Assembly: GCA_016936455.1 (NCBI GenBank)
Contig: JAFGXV010000047.1
Span: 20,627 to 84,626, forward strand
Direction: 5' to 3'
Source of the DNA: Desulfuromonadaceae bacterium
GTDB lineage: Bacteria > Desulfobacterota > Desulfuromonadia > Desulfuromonadales > Desulfuromonadaceae
Length of the DNA: 64,000 bases
Shown: one piece after another, positions 19,240 through 28,684 of the stretch
How positions within the stretch are numbered: the stretch's first letter is position 1
Layout: every line of letters starts with the position of its first letter
Made by a program: the position numbers and the translations under genes
The notes under the pieces: model-generated
Database searches by the model: none
Seen by the model: only the letters and a program-made list of their open reading frames with translations
What the model was told of the DNA's origin: nothing

Positions 19240-20136
19240 TTACGCCTCGTCTGTAAGAGCTTCTGTCCCCGCTACCGGATTGATGCAGCGCAGGGTCAGT
19301 TCCTGGGCCACATCCATCAGTGCCCGCGCAGTAGGCGAATCGGCGTTGCCAACGACAACAGGAACACCGCTGTCGCCCGCTTCAACCATGCGCGGGTCGA
19401 CGGGGACGGCACCGAGGAAGGGAACCGTCATTTCGGCGGCCATGGCTCGACCGCCACCCTTTTTGAAGATGTCGATGACCTCATTGCATTTCGGGCAGAC
19501 AAAGCCACTCATGTTTTCGACGATGCCAAACACCGGCAGCTGCAGCTGCCGACAGAAGGTGACGGATTTGCGCACATCGACCAGGGCGACCTTTTGCGGG
19601 GTCGTCACCAGAACGGCGCCGGAATTTTTATTGCCGATCAGCTGGGCAATGGTCAGGGGTTCGTCGCCGGTTCCCGGTGGACAGTCAACCACCAGATAGT
19701 CCAGGTCGCCCCAGCTGACGTCCTTGATGAACTGCTGGATGACGCCGGCCTTGACCGGTCCGCGCCAGATCAGAGCGTCATCCTGATTCTGGATCAGAAA
19801 GCCGATCGAGATGACTTTGATGCCCTGGTGGTCGATGGGCACCATGTTGCCCTCTTCCACTTCCGGTCGCCGGCCTTCAAGCCCGAGCAGGGTCGGAACG
19901 CTGGGTCCGTGCAGGTCGATATCCATCAGGCCCACCTTGGCGCCCTGCTGTGACAGCGCCATCGCCAGGTTGACCGCTGTCGAACTTTTGCCAACGCCGC
20001 CCTTGCCCGACATCACCAGGATTTTATGTTTGATGCGCGACAGATTGTCGTCCAGCCGTTGCTTGTCACACGCCTTCTTGTCGCTATCGGAACAGCTGCC
20101 ATTCTTCGAGCAGCCGCTGCACTGTGATTCTGCCAT
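19240..20136 (-). CDS. mrp: Mrp/ApbC-family Fe-S cluster carrier ATPase
   Basis: A 298-residue P-loop scaffold protein of the Mrp/Nbp35 group, which carries and delivers 4Fe-4S clusters. The deviant Walker A GKGGVGKS lies at about residues 44-51. The family motifs DIDLHGPS, DYLVVDCPPGTGDEPLT and ENMSGFVCPKC follow; the last holds the CxxC that bridges a cluster in the dimer. An extra cysteine-rich N-terminus (C6, C9, C15, C23) resembles that of Nbp35. The start is the ATG at 20136 with GGAGGG directly upstream; an ATG at 20148 lacks a ribosome site. It is monocistronic. Suitable clients nearby include NuoB, NuoI and the minus-strand ferredoxin. Confidence 0.92.
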   Translation of the reverse strand: MAESQCSGCSKNGSCSDSDKKACDKQRLDDNLSRIKHKILVMSGKGGVGKSSTAVNLAMALSQQGAKVGLMDIDLHGPSVPTLLGLEGRRPEVEEGNMVPIDHQGIKVISIGFLIQNQDDALIWRGPVKAGVIQQFIKDVSWGDLDYLVVDCPPGTGDEPLTIAQLIGNKNSGAVLVTTPQKVALVDVRKSVTFCRQLQLPVFGIVENMSGFVCPKCNEVIDIFKKGGGRAMAAEMTVPFLGAVPVDPRMVEAGDSGVPVVVGNADSPTARALMDVAQELTLRCINPVAGTEALTDEA

Positions 20137-20321
20137 GATTCCCTCCATGATTGAATTTCAGGGCCATACTTGCCACGCAGGGGAGACTAATCTGCCGGGG
20201 CCGCGGTTGTCAAATAGGTTTCTGCTTCTTTTTTCGCTGTAAAAGTGATTTCACCAGATTAGCTCAATGTTTGATGGAGATAAAAAAACACTACATGTTT
20301 TTATAACTCCGTTTGTTTTTC

Positions 20322-20350
20322 TTGCCACCATACATAAAACTTGCTAGCTT
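20322..20350 (+). promoter_or_regulatory. Sigma-70-type promoter candidate for the outer-membrane barrel gene
   Basis: TTGCCA (20322-20327) and TAGCTT (20345-20350) are separated by 17 bp. The start site would be near 20357, giving a leader of about 75 nt. The -10 match is weak. Confidence 0.35.
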
Positions 20351-20430
20351 CGCTCAATTCTGCCGCCCTGCCTGCCACGCAATCGGCTGCGGAAGCTTAC
20401 TTTTTCTTTTTAACAAGGAGGTTAGGACAG

Positions 20431-21813
20431 ATGAAAGCTGTAAAAATTCTGGCCGTGATGGTGCTGACACTGGCACTGACGGCTCCGGCCTATGCCGTCA
20501 TCGATTTCTTCGGTACAGCCAAGGTCAAGCCGACGTATTACAAGAACTTTGATTTTGATGACAGTGCCAGCGATATGTTTATGATTAATGAGGCTGGTGC
20601 TGTAAAAGGCGAGCATATTCGCGCCGAGCTGCGTTTAGGTTGGAAAGCTTCTGGAGACAATTGGTCTGTTAAAATGATTTCCGAGGCGGATGTTGTCATG
20701 CAGAAGGATACCGCAGACCGCACGTATTACACGACGGCTCAAAAGAATGACAATCCGAACACCGGTGGCGAGTTTGGTATTGAGCGAGTAGAACTGCTCT
20801 ATAAATTTAACCCTGCTCTGGAACTGGAGACTGGTTGGGATATCCGTGCTCTGGACATCAAAACTGGCGGCTTGCTATACGGTGATGACCATCCGTTCAT
20901 TGGGTTTCGCGGAAAGGTGGCAGAGGGCACCAGCTATGAGGTTCTTTACCTCCCTATTCAAAATTTGAGCTCTATCACAACGGATCCATTCGAGAGTGAT
21001 GAGATCAACGACTGGCGCGTTTACTCGCTGAAACTGAATCAGCAGGTTGGCCCTTTCAATATCAGCCCATTTTACGCTTACAGTGATAATGATCAGAGAC
21101 AGGCTAAAGTTCATTACTACGGCGCAGAAATGACAGGCAAAGTTGGTAAAATCAAGCCTTCCTGTGAAGTCGTTTTTGCTGATGGCGAATTTGATAGCGG
21201 TGTTGATATTTCATCGTGGGCATTTTTTGCCGGGGCAGAGATGGAAGTTGCCAAGGCGTTTACTCCTTATGTCGCGGTTCGTTACACCCAAGGCGACGAT
21301 GATGCCGCTGATAATGATGTTGAGGGCTGGGTTGGCATCACGGATATCGGCCGTTTTACTCCGTTAATGGGTATGGACGGTGGCATTCTGAGTGAAGACT
21401 TGGGCCAGAGCTATGGTGCAACGCTTTATTCCTATGCTCCGGAGCGCGAATTCACAACCAATCGCTATGGTGGAATCAGCAATGGCGGTTCTGGTGATAA
21501 CCCTGGACAAATTATTGCGGCAGTTGGTGCTAAGGGTGACCTGTCGTCTATGATCGACAAGCTGAGCTACAAGACCCAGGTCTTCTTTATCTGGTACGAT
21601 GAGACCGATAATTTGGTCAATGTTAAGAACCCTGGCAGTAATGTTGATGATTATGCAGGAACAACGTTTGACCTTCAGCTCACCTACGCACTTTCGAAGA
21701 ACTTTGGAATTGACTATATCTTCGGCGTTTTTGTCCCGGGTGACGGTATTGAAGATACCGAAGGTGATGATGTTGCTATGACCAACTGCTTGACCCTGTC
21801 CTGGACCTACTAA
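20431..21813 (+). CDS. Outer-membrane beta-barrel porin-like protein
   Basis: A 460-residue exported protein. The signal peptide is clear (MKAVKILAV..., cleavage after APAYA). The mature part is rich in alternating polar and aromatic residues, as in membrane beta strands (for example LRLGWKASGDNWSVKM, VYSLKLNQQVGPF). The last strand ends with tyrosine (LTLSWTY), the usual C-terminal aromatic of outer-membrane barrels. An acidic, glycine-rich stretch (GDDDAADNDVEG) may be an external loop. It is related to porin or alginate-export-like barrels, but the substrate is unknown. The ATG at 20431 has AAGGAGG upstream; an in-frame codon at 20341 is not supported. A strong terminator follows. Confidence 0.75.
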   Translation: MKAVKILAVMVLTLALTAPAYAVIDFFGTAKVKPTYYKNFDFDDSASDMFMINEAGAVKGEHIRAELRLGWKASGDNWSVKMISEADVVMQKDTADRTYYTTAQKNDNPNTGGEFGIERVELLYKFNPALELETGWDIRALDIKTGGLLYGDDHPFIGFRGKVAEGTSYEVLYLPIQNLSSITTDPFESDEINDWRVYSLKLNQQVGPFNISPFYAYSDNDQRQAKVHYYGAEMTGKVGKIKPSCEVVFADGEFDSGVDISSWAFFAGAEMEVAKAFTPYVAVRYTQGDDDAADNDVEGWVGITDIGRFTPLMGMDGGILSEDLGQSYGATLYSYAPEREFTTNRYGGISNGGSGDNPGQIIAAVGAKGDLSSMIDKLSYKTQVFFIWYDETDNLVNVKNPGSNVDDYAGTTFDLQLTYALSKNFGIDYIFGVFVPGDGIEDTEGDDVAMTNCLTLSWTY

Positions 21814-21841
21814 TCCGGGACAAGTTGGGCGCACCCAGTAA

Positions 21842-21880
21842 GAAAAAAACCCCGGCACTTGCTGCGCCGGGGTTTTTTTC
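21842..21880 (+). terminator. Terminator after the porin-like gene
   Basis: GAAAAAAACCCCGGC (21842-21856) pairs perfectly with GCCGGGGTTTTTTTC (21866-21880), a strong rho-independent hairpin. Confidence 0.92.
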
Positions 21881-21944
21881 TTAGGATGAATGCCGGATAA
21901 CAGGTTCATGCTCGGATACCAAACATGATAAGGGAGGGAACACC

Positions 21945-23444
21945 ATGCGCAGTCGACTGTTAAGCGCACTGATGCTGCTGGTCCTGCTGTCGTCGGTCGC
22001 GGTTGCGGCCACCTGGCCGCAGCTGGAAAAGAAACTGCAGGACTGGTCGGGCGATAAGGAAATTGTCATTGCCGGGGAACAGGACCCGCTGGCGGACGAG
22101 GCGCTGATGCCACTCGTCGAACTGTTGCTGGAGAGCGGCTATGTCGTGTTGACCGATCCGTCAGCTGGAGCTAAAGGATTGATCCTGGAAAAAAGGGCGA
22201 CGGCCCAGGGGACGACGCTGGTGCTGAAACGCGCCGCTGATGGCGGAATGCTGGCCCTGCAGCGTCTTAGTGAACAACCTCCGGCGGTTGCCGTGTCCCG
22301 TCCTCAACCCGTCCCGCTGGCCGTGTCTCGTCCTGCTGTGGCACCGGCCGTGGTGGCTCCGGCCCCCGCTGCGATCAGCGTGCCGTTGGTGGCGCCTTCG
22401 CAGCGTATTGACCAGGTGCGGCTGCAGGCGGCTGTGGTGGCGGGCAGCGACGTCCTGTTTGAGCTGGATGGCCATCCGCTCCGGATCGCGGTCTGGCCGG
22501 GTCGCAACCCGGAGTCGTTTGAGCTGTTTCTGCTGTACGACAAGACCCTCGAACGCTATCGCTGTGATGGGCGGGAGCTGAAACATGTCAGCAGCTTTGT
22601 GCCGCCGTCATTTGTTTCTGCTGGCCTGTCTCTGGACGTGGCGGACATGAATCAGGATGGGACGCCGGAACTTGCCGTGGTCTGGACCGAGGACTATCGG
22701 GGCGTTGCGGATGGAACCGATTCCCATCTGCATAGCTGGCTGTTGGGCACAGGGTCGGAGCAGCTGGCGGTTTTAAGCGGGGACCTCGAAGGCTATCTTC
22801 ACTTTGTCGGTCACAGCCTCAAGTTGCAACGGCGCAGTGAATTTTCTCTGTTTGCGCCGGAGCTGTTTGAGGTGGAGCTCGCCGGGGACAATGCTCGTGT
22901 CCGTCCGCAGCCCGAGACGGAAAACCGCTGGCTGATGAATTATGTGGTGTGGCCCGATGCGTCACAGCGACTGGTTTGGAACGCGGATCAGCGTCTGATG
23001 CTGGAGGATGCCCAAAGCCGCCAGCGCCGGGCCGGTACGACGTTGCTGCTCGATTTTGGCAAGTATCAGGGATCTCCGGTTCATGTGCGGTTGGAAACGC
23101 CGGAGTACCGCAGCGGTTTTTCGGCTGCGGACAAGGTGATGTCGAAACCGCACTTCATCGTGCGGCGCTTGCAGCAGGTGGGCGCCGATGTGTTTACCCT
23201 GGTGCGGGGGCGGACTCCTGGTTTGCCCTTGGTGGGCCGCGCCTCGGGCAAGGATCAGCTGGTTCAGATTGAGTCGGTCGATGGCGGCTTGCAGGCACGT
23301 TACCCCTTTGCCGCAGTGGAGGCTTTTATGCTCGATTTCGGTATTCTAACAGCAGACGGGACTCTGACGGCGGTTGCCTTGATGAACGAAAAGGAAGACG
23401 GTCAGGGGGCCGCTTATCTCTGCCTGCAGAAGGCTCAGCATTGA
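21945..23444 (+). CDS. Exported protein of unknown function with a VCBS/FG-GAP-like repeat
   Basis: A 499-residue protein that I cannot assign to a named family. It has a signal peptide (residues 1-22, ending SSVAVAA), an N-terminal domain of ~100 residues, a proline/alanine/valine-rich linker (about residues 105-145) and a larger C-terminal domain. One segment near residue 232, VADMNQDGTPELAVVW, has the DxNxDGxxE calcium-binding pattern of VCBS/FG-GAP beta-propeller repeats. This suggests a periplasmic or surface protein. The ATG at 21945 has AAGGGAGGG upstream. It sits between two terminators, so it is transcribed alone. Confidence 0.7.
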   Translation: MRSRLLSALMLLVLLSSVAVAATWPQLEKKLQDWSGDKEIVIAGEQDPLADEALMPLVELLLESGYVVLTDPSAGAKGLILEKRATAQGTTLVLKRAADGGMLALQRLSEQPPAVAVSRPQPVPLAVSRPAVAPAVVAPAPAAISVPLVAPSQRIDQVRLQAAVVAGSDVLFELDGHPLRIAVWPGRNPESFELFLLYDKTLERYRCDGRELKHVSSFVPPSFVSAGLSLDVADMNQDGTPELAVVWTEDYRGVADGTDSHLHSWLLGTGSEQLAVLSGDLEGYLHFVGHSLKLQRRSEFSLFAPELFEVELAGDNARVRPQPETENRWLMNYVVWPDASQRLVWNADQRLMLEDAQSRQRRAGTTLLLDFGKYQGSPVHVRLETPEYRSGFSAADKVMSKPHFIVRRLQQVGADVFTLVRGRTPGLPLVGRASGKDQLVQIESVDGGLQARYPFAAVEAFMLDFGILTADGTLTAVALMNEKEDGQGAAYLCLQKAQH

Positions 23445-23466
23445 GCAGCCTGTGAGTCATGACAGG

Positions 23467-23509
23467 AAAAACGGCCGGAGCAGGGTTGCTGCTCCGGCCG
23501 TTTTTTTTT
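23467..23509. terminator. Terminator between the exported protein and tkt
   Basis: ACGGCCGGAGCA (23471-23482) pairs with TGCTCCGGCCGT (23490-23501), flanked by A and T runs on either side. It can serve both convergent genes. Confidence 0.92.
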
Positions 23510-23528
23510 GTGCCAGTGGTGTGAAGGA

Positions 23529-25517
23529 TTAGCCCAACAGCTGCTGGGCCTGGGCCACCACGTTTTCCGTGGTAAAGCCGAAGTGTTTCATTAGCTGGCC
23601 ACCCGGTGCGCTGGCACCGAAGCCGGTCATGCCGACCACTGCGCCGTCGAGACCGACGTAGTGTTCCCAGCCAAAGGTAGAGGCGGCTTCGATGGCCAGG
23701 CGTTTGCGGCAGCCACTCGGCAGAACCTGCTCTCTGTAGGCGGCGTCCTGCTGTTCAAACAGTTCCCAGCTGGGCATGGAGACGACGCGCACGCCGAAAC
23801 CCTGCTGCTGCAGCTGTTCGCGGGCGGCCAGGGCGTGATGGACTTCGGAGCCGCTGGCCAGCAGGATCAGGCTCAGTTCACCCTGCTCCTCAGCCAGCAC
23901 ATAGGCACCCTTCTGGACTGCCTCGGCCGCGGTGTACTGGTTGCGGTCGAGAGTCGGCAGGTTCTGGCGGGTCAGCACCAGTGCCGTGGGGCCGCGGCGG
24001 TTGAGCAGTGCGGCTTTCCATGCCTGCGCGGTTTCATTGGCGTCACAGGGGCGGATGACGGTCAGGTTGGGGACGCTGCGCAGCCCGGCCACTTGCTCGA
24101 TGGGCTGGTGGGTCGGACCGTCTTCACCGACGCCGATGGAGTCGTGGGTGAAAACATAGACGGGCGCGATCCCCATCAGGGCTGCCATGCGCATGGGCGG
24201 GCGCATGTAGTCGGAGAAGATCATGAAGGTGGCGCCGAAGGGCAACAGGCCTTTGGTGTGGCACAGGCCATTGAGGATGGAACCCATGGCATGTTCACGA
24301 ATGCCGAAGTGGATATTGCGTCCGGCCTGACAGGCGCTGAATTCACTTTCACCCTTGAGGTGGGTGTTGTTGGACGGTGCCAGGTCGGCGCTGCCGCCGA
24401 GCATCAGAGGCAGCCCTTTAGCCAGCGCATTCAGAACCTGGCCACTGGATGAGCGGGTCGCCAGCGAGCCACCGGCTTCGAAGGCTGGCAGCAGGGCTTC
24501 AAGCTGCTCAGCCGTTGGCAGCGCGCCGTCGCACCAGTTTTTCAGGGCACTGTTGCTGGCGGCCTTGGTGTCGCAGGAGGCCTGCCACTGTTTTTCCAGC
24601 TCGGCTCCACGTTGCTTCAGGGTGGACATGTGGGCATAGACGCTGTCGGGAACGACAAAGCTCTGCTGCGGATCAAATCCCAGCGCCTGCTTGGTCAAGG
24701 CCAGTTCATCCTTGCCCAGCGGTGCACCGTGGGCCGCTTCGCTGCCCTGCTTGTTTGGCGAGCCCTGGCCGATATAGGTGCGGGTAATGATCAGTGACGG
24801 CCGCGGGTCGCGCTTGGCGCGCTCAATGGCGGCGTCTACTTCGGCCAGATCCTCGCCGATCACCCGTTCAACGTGCCAGCCGTAGGCGAGGTAGCGTGTG
24901 GCCACCTCTTCGCTGAAGGCCAGGTTGGTGTCTCCCTCGATGCTGATCTTGTTGTCGAGGTAGAGATAGATGAGATTGCCCAGCTTCAGGTGGCCGGCCA
25001 GGGATGCGGCTTCGGAGGCCACGCCTTCCATGATGTCGCCATCGGAACAGAGGGCATAAACACGGTAGTCGAACAGCTCTTTGTCCAGGGTGTCAGCCAG
25101 GTAGCGGGCGCCCATGGCCATGCCGGTGCCGACGGCAATGCCCTGGCCGAGGGGGCCGGTTGTGGTTTCAACCCCCGGCGTGTGGCCGAATTCGGGGTGG
25201 CCGGGTGTTCTGCTGCCGAACTGACGGAAATTTTTCAGATCGTCGAGGCTGACGCCGTAGTCGCACAGATGCAACATGCTGTACAGCAGCATGGAGGCGT
25301 GACCACAGGACAGGATGAAGCGGTCGCGGCCGGCCCAGTCGGGATTGGCCGGGTTGTGGCGCATGTGGCGGGCGTAGAGCAGATAGGCCAGCGGTGCGCC
25401 TTCCATGGGGGTGCCGGGGTGGCCGGAATTCGCTTGCTCGACGGCGTCGGCCGAAAGCAGGCGGATGGTATCAATGGTTTTTTTGCTGATCGCGGAGTCG
25501 ATCTCGACAGCGTGCAT
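23529..25517 (-). CDS. tkt: Transketolase
   Basis: A 662-residue thiamine-pyrophosphate enzyme moving two-carbon ketol units between sugar phosphates in the pentose-phosphate pathway. The N-terminal domain has NSGHPGTPM, the TPP-binding run [26 protein letters not shown] in slightly varied form ([20 protein letters not shown]) and the loop AAHGAPLG. The central domain has [12 protein letters not shown] and [20 protein letters not shown]. Length is typical of bacterial homodimeric enzymes. The ATG at 25517 has AAGGAGAA upstream. It links functionally to gnd-zwf-pgl farther right. Confidence 0.96.
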   Translation of the reverse strand: MHAVEIDSAISKKTIDTIRLLSADAVEQANSGHPGTPMEGAPLAYLLYARHMRHNPANPDWAGRDRFILSCGHASMLLYSMLHLCDYGVSLDDLKNFRQFGSRTPGHPEFGHTPGVETTTGPLGQGIAVGTGMAMGARYLADTLDKELFDYRVYALCSDGDIMEGVASEAASLAGHLKLGNLIYLYLDNKISIEGDTNLAFSEEVATRYLAYGWHVERVIGEDLAEVDAAIERAKRDPRPSLIITRTYIGQGSPNKQGSEAAHGAPLGKDELALTKQALGFDPQQSFVVPDSVYAHMSTLKQRGAELEKQWQASCDTKAASNSALKNWCDGALPTAEQLEALLPAFEAGGSLATRSSSGQVLNALAKGLPLMLGGSADLAPSNNTHLKGESEFSACQAGRNIHFGIREHAMGSILNGLCHTKGLLPFGATFMIFSDYMRPPMRMAALMGIAPVYVFTHDSIGVGEDGPTHQPIEQVAGLRSVPNLTVIRPCDANETAQAWKAALLNRRGPTALVLTRQNLPTLDRNQYTAAEAVQKGAYVLAEEQGELSLILLASGSEVHHALAAREQLQQQGFGVRVVSMPSWELFEQQDAAYREQVLPSGCRKRLAIEAASTFGWEHYVGLDGAVVGMTGFGASAPGGQLMKHFGFTTENVVAQAQQLLG

Positions 25518-25626
25518 GGGGGATTCTCCTTGTTGAGGACGAATGCAGCGGATGTGCAGATAAAATGAAAATCGAGCTATTCAAGCAGGAATAGGATTTT
25601 TTTGCAACGGGTGAGTCACCCGCAAT

Positions 25627-25656
25627 GAAAAGCGCCGGTCCCAGGGAACCGGCGCT
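25627..25656 (-). terminator. Terminator of the aminotransferase gene
   Basis: AGCGCCGGT (25631-25639) pairs with ACCGGCGCT (25648-25656). A TTTTC run follows on the minus strand, 23 bp past the aminotransferase stop. Confidence 0.75.
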
Positions 25657-25678
25657 GTGCTGTATCGGACTTCAGTTT

Positions 25679-26983
25679 TTAGGAATTGAGGTATTCCGTA
25701 ATGTTTGCAGCAATGTTGGCAAAGATCTTGGTAAATTCCTGTTCGTTGCGTTCGAGCAGCGTGATGCGGAATCCCAACTCCGGTGTCGAGAACGAACTCA
25801 GGGGCACAACGCAGATGCCGGTGGACGCCAGCAGGTAGTAGACAAAGCGCTTGTCCAGCGACGTACCGGGGGTGGACACCAGGCCCTCGACCAGGGCGCG
25901 GACTTCCTTGTTTTCAATCGGCAGGGTCTGCTTGCTGGTCAGCTTGCCCTTTTCAAATGCAACGCTCATGTAGAAGGCCCCGTTGGTGCGGTTGACTTTG
26001 ATGCCGGGTACGCCTTTCAGCAGCTCGTAGGCGATGTTGGAGAACTTCTCGTAGCGGCTGGTGCGCTCCTTCAGGTAGACCGGGTACTGCGGGTGGGTCA
26101 TGATGAGGGGAATCGCTTTTTGCGGCAGCGTGGTTGAGCAGACCTCGACCATTTTGGAGTCGAAGATCGACTGGATGTAGCGTTTGAACACCGGATCTTT
26201 TTCCCGGTTGTAGACTTCGATCCAGCCACAGCGCGAACCTGGCCACGGCAGCTCCTTGCTGATGCCCTTCATGGCAATGGCCGGAACGTCACCGATAAGA
26301 TCGGAGATCGGTTTGGTCGACTCGCCGTTGTAGATAATGTTGTGGTAGATCTCGTCGCAGATGATGAACAGATCATATTCTTTAGCGATTTTGATCATCT
26401 CCACCAGGATGCGCTCCGGGTAGACGGCACCGGTGGGGTTGTCGGGATTGATGATCAGCAGGCCACAGATGGCCGGATTGTATTTGACCGACAGACGCAG
26501 ATCGTCGAGATCGGGATACCAGTTGTTCGACGGGTCCAGCCGGTAAGAAACCGGAGCCTGGCCGGCGTGGGCGGCTTCACCCGAAGAATGGGTAGAGTAG
26601 GTCGGTGAAGGTCCGATGACACGGGCTTCCCGCTTGAGCAGGCCGTAGACCTTCTGGATGGCATCGCCCAGACCGTTAAAAAAGATGATGTCCTCCGGCG
26701 TGATCTGCGCCTTGCCGCGCTTGTTGGTCAGATCCGCCAGGAACTTGCGGGTCTCCAGAATGCCCTTGGTGGCGCAGTAGCCATAGGAACAATCTTTCAT
26801 GGCCAGGTCGGCGACAATTTTTTTCATCCATTCCGGGATCTTTTCGCCCTTGGCAATGGGGTCGCCAATGTTTTCCATATTGGTTTTAATGCCCAGTTGC
26901 CCGAGCTTTTCAGCAATTTCAACAATGGCGCGGATCTCGTACGTCAGTTCTCCGGCTCCGATGTGAACGATGTTGTTTCGCAT
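25679..26983 (-). CDS. Pyridoxal-phosphate aminotransferase, class I/II
   Basis: A 434-residue fold-type I aminotransferase. The pattern includes YGYCATKGILETRKFLADL, the cofactor motif NPDNPTGAV, CDEIYHNIIY and the lysine region KGISKELPWPGSRCGW, where the Schiff-base lysine follows Ser. The C-terminal substrate arginine is in GFRITLLE. The group contains alanine, aspartate and related aminotransferases; the unusual opening VHIGAGELTYEIRAIVEIAEKL suggests a distinct subfamily, so the substrate is left open. It stands alone between two hairpins. The ATG at 26983 has GAAGGAAC 11-12 bp upstream. Confidence 0.85.
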   Translation of the reverse strand: MRNNIVHIGAGELTYEIRAIVEIAEKLGQLGIKTNMENIGDPIAKGEKIPEWMKKIVADLAMKDCSYGYCATKGILETRKFLADLTNKRGKAQITPEDIIFFNGLGDAIQKVYGLLKREARVIGPSPTYSTHSSGEAAHAGQAPVSYRLDPSNNWYPDLDDLRLSVKYNPAICGLLIINPDNPTGAVYPERILVEMIKIAKEYDLFIICDEIYHNIIYNGESTKPISDLIGDVPAIAMKGISKELPWPGSRCGWIEVYNREKDPVFKRYIQSIFDSKMVEVCSTTLPQKAIPLIMTHPQYPVYLKERTSRYEKFSNIAYELLKGVPGIKVNRTNGAFYMSVAFEKGKLTSKQTLPIENKEVRALVEGLVSTPGTSLDKRFVYYLLASTGICVVPLSSFSTPELGFRITLLERNEQEFTKIFANIAANITEYLNS

Positions 26984-27060
26984 GAGTGTGGTGTTCCTTC
27001 TTCAGTTAAAGAATCAGTCTTGATAAGCGTACTGACTGGCTGTGGATTCAGCTTGAAACG

Positions 27061-27086
27061 AAAAAGGCCACGGTGTTCCGTGGCCT
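27061..27086 (-). terminator. Terminator-like hairpin upstream of the aminotransferase gene
   Basis: AGGCCACGG (27065-27073) pairs with CCGTGGCCT (27078-27086) and on the minus strand is followed at once by TTTTTC. It lies 78 bp before the aminotransferase start, in the transcribed direction. It may attenuate that gene or end a short minus-strand transcript. Between 27157 and 27440 no convincing gene was found; one minus-strand frame is open from about 27290 through this hairpin without a good start codon. Confidence 0.6.
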
Positions 27087-27440
27087 CCTGTTTTTGTATC
27101 ATCATCTCTTGATCGGTTACAGAAGGCCGGGCGATAGGTAAACGGCTGCCGCGCACGCTCGCGATGCGTTGATCGAGCTTGCCTTCAAAGCTGCTGCGGA
27201 GACGAAAGTAATCTTCATTGTCATGTTGTGACCATATTCCTTGAGCCCAGGAACCGAGACCAAAGGATCTGATTGCGCTAAAATTTGTGCTCTATCGCGT
27301 TTCGCACGTGGTTAACATGCTGTTTTGCAAATGTCAAACAGAAATGGGATGGGCTGGCGGCTGTGGCATGAAAAGCGCTCAAGGTCAGTATTTTGTTTGT
27401 GTGGGATAACGTGTAAATCAGCGGCCGAAGATATGTCGTA

Positions 27441-27461
27441 GATTGAATACTGTATACAATC
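27441..27461. promoter_or_regulatory. Palindromic operator candidate upstream of the nuo promoter
   Basis: GATTGAATAC and GTATACAATC form a 10-bp inverted repeat around one T, with a single mismatch. The core resembles TTGTATACAA-like sites of GntR-family regulators. It is 100 bp upstream of the nuo -35 element and no repressor gene is nearby. Confidence 0.4.
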
Positions 27462-27560
27462 TGAAATTTTTATGTAAACAGCGTTTTGCTTGTAAATGAT
27501 GTTATTTCAGCTTGTTGCGGTGGGGGTTGGTGGCAGTGTGGCGGGTGTCCTAATAAATTC

Positions 27561-27589
27561 TTGACAAGGACAGGGCGTTCCGATAGAAA
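27561..27589 (+). promoter_or_regulatory. Sigma-70-type promoter of the nuo operon
   Basis: A consensus -35 TTGACA (27561-27566), a 17-bp spacer and the -10 TAGAAA (27584-27589). Transcription would begin near 27596, giving a leader of about 110 nt before nuoA. Confidence 0.65.
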
Positions 27590-27708
27590 ATACAGGATTT
27601 TTTGCGTGCATTTACCATGTGTGCGTAAAAAGCCGTACATATCTTATGTTTTAGCAGGTGTCATCCCGTGGGGGTGGCACACAATGCCCTGCAGGGAGGC
27701 AAAGCGGT

Positions 27709-28098
27709 ATGGCCGAACAGTATTTGGTCGATTATGTGTATGTGTTGGTGTTTCTGGTTGTGGGGATTGCCTGCGGCCTGGGCCCGCTGGTCATCTCCAG
27801 ATTGATCGCACCGCGGATTCTCTATCGCAAGACTCTTGATCCTTACGAGTGTGGTATGGATCCTTACGGGTCGGCCTGGAATATCCGTTTCGACATCGCT
27901 TACTATCTGTATGCGTTGATCTTTCTGGCGTTTGACGTTGACGTTCTGTATCTGTTCCCGGTGGCAACGGCCTTTGACAAGGTTTCAGCAGTGCGGGGCA
28001 TTTCGGAGCTGGTTATCTTTGTTGGTATTTTGTCCCTGGCGATCATCTATGCCTGGGTCAAGGGAGTTTTCACGTGGCCGAGAAGAAGAGTTTGCTAA
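27709..28098 (+). CDS. nuoA: NADH-quinone oxidoreductase subunit A
   Basis: A 129-residue membrane subunit with three helices. The conserved loop between helices 1 and 2 reads [17 protein letters not shown] and [19 protein letters not shown], the NuoA signature near the quinone site. The start is the ATG at 27709 after GGGAGG; an upstream in-frame codon at 27658 has no support. It opens the nuo operon and its end overlaps the nuoB start by 25 bp, indicating translational coupling. Confidence 0.94.
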   Translation: MAEQYLVDYVYVLVFLVVGIACGLGPLVISRLIAPRILYRKTLDPYECGMDPYGSAWNIRFDIAYYLYALIFLAFDVDVLYLFPVATAFDKVSAVRGISELVIFVGILSLAIIYAWVKGVFTWPRRRVC

Positions 28099-28679
28099 GA
28101 GTTCACTCCTACTCAAAGGAGTGTCAGGAGCGTTACGTCAAAGGGCCTAGCGAGAGCACGCGGGTTTCTGATCCGGGTGCGATGGTGCAGATGGAGCTGG
28201 CGGACAAGATTCTCAATGTCTGTCGCGCAAACTCCCTGTGGCCGATGACCTTTGGTCTGGCGTGCTGTGCGATCGAGATGATGTGTTCCGGTATGGCGCG
28301 GTTTGATATCTCGCGTTACGGTGCGGAGGTTTTCCGCCCCTCTCCGCGTCAGTCTGACCTGATGATCGTCGCCGGGACCGTGAACAAGAAAATGGCACCG
28401 GCTGTTGTGACGCTGTATGAGCAGATGCCGGCACCCCGCTACGTTATCGCTCTGGGGAACTGCGCCATCTCCGGCGGTCCGTTCGCCGTTGAGGCGAATT
28501 ATGACGTGGTACTGGGCGTCGATCAGCTGATTCCGGTGGATATCTATGTCCCCGGCTGCCCGCCCCGTCCGGAGGCATTGATCGAAGGGATTCTGCAGCT
28601 GCAGGAGAAAATTGCCGGTACCCGTCATCCGTTCCCGCAGAACAAGATGCCTAAGAGCGCATTGCCGAAGGGAGCCTGA
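28074..28679 (+). CDS. nuoB: NADH-quinone oxidoreductase subunit B
   Basis: A 201-residue peripheral subunit carrying the terminal 4Fe-4S cluster N2. The four ligands are visible: the adjacent pair in GLACCAIEM, one in GNCAISGG and one in VPGCPPRPE. It hands electrons to quinone. The start is a GTG at 28074 inside the end of nuoA; the N-terminal extension of ~35 residues ([18 protein letters not shown]) is somewhat unusual. Confidence 0.95.
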   Translation: MAEKKSLLRVHSYSKECQERYVKGPSESTRVSDPGAMVQMELADKILNVCRANSLWPMTFGLACCAIEMMCSGMARFDISRYGAEVFRPSPRQSDLMIVAGTVNKKMAPAVVTLYEQMPAPRYVIALGNCAISGGPFAVEANYDVVLGVDQLIPVDIYVPGCPPRPEALIEGILQLQEKIAGTRHPFPQNKMPKSALPKGA

Positions 28680-28684
28680 TTGCT

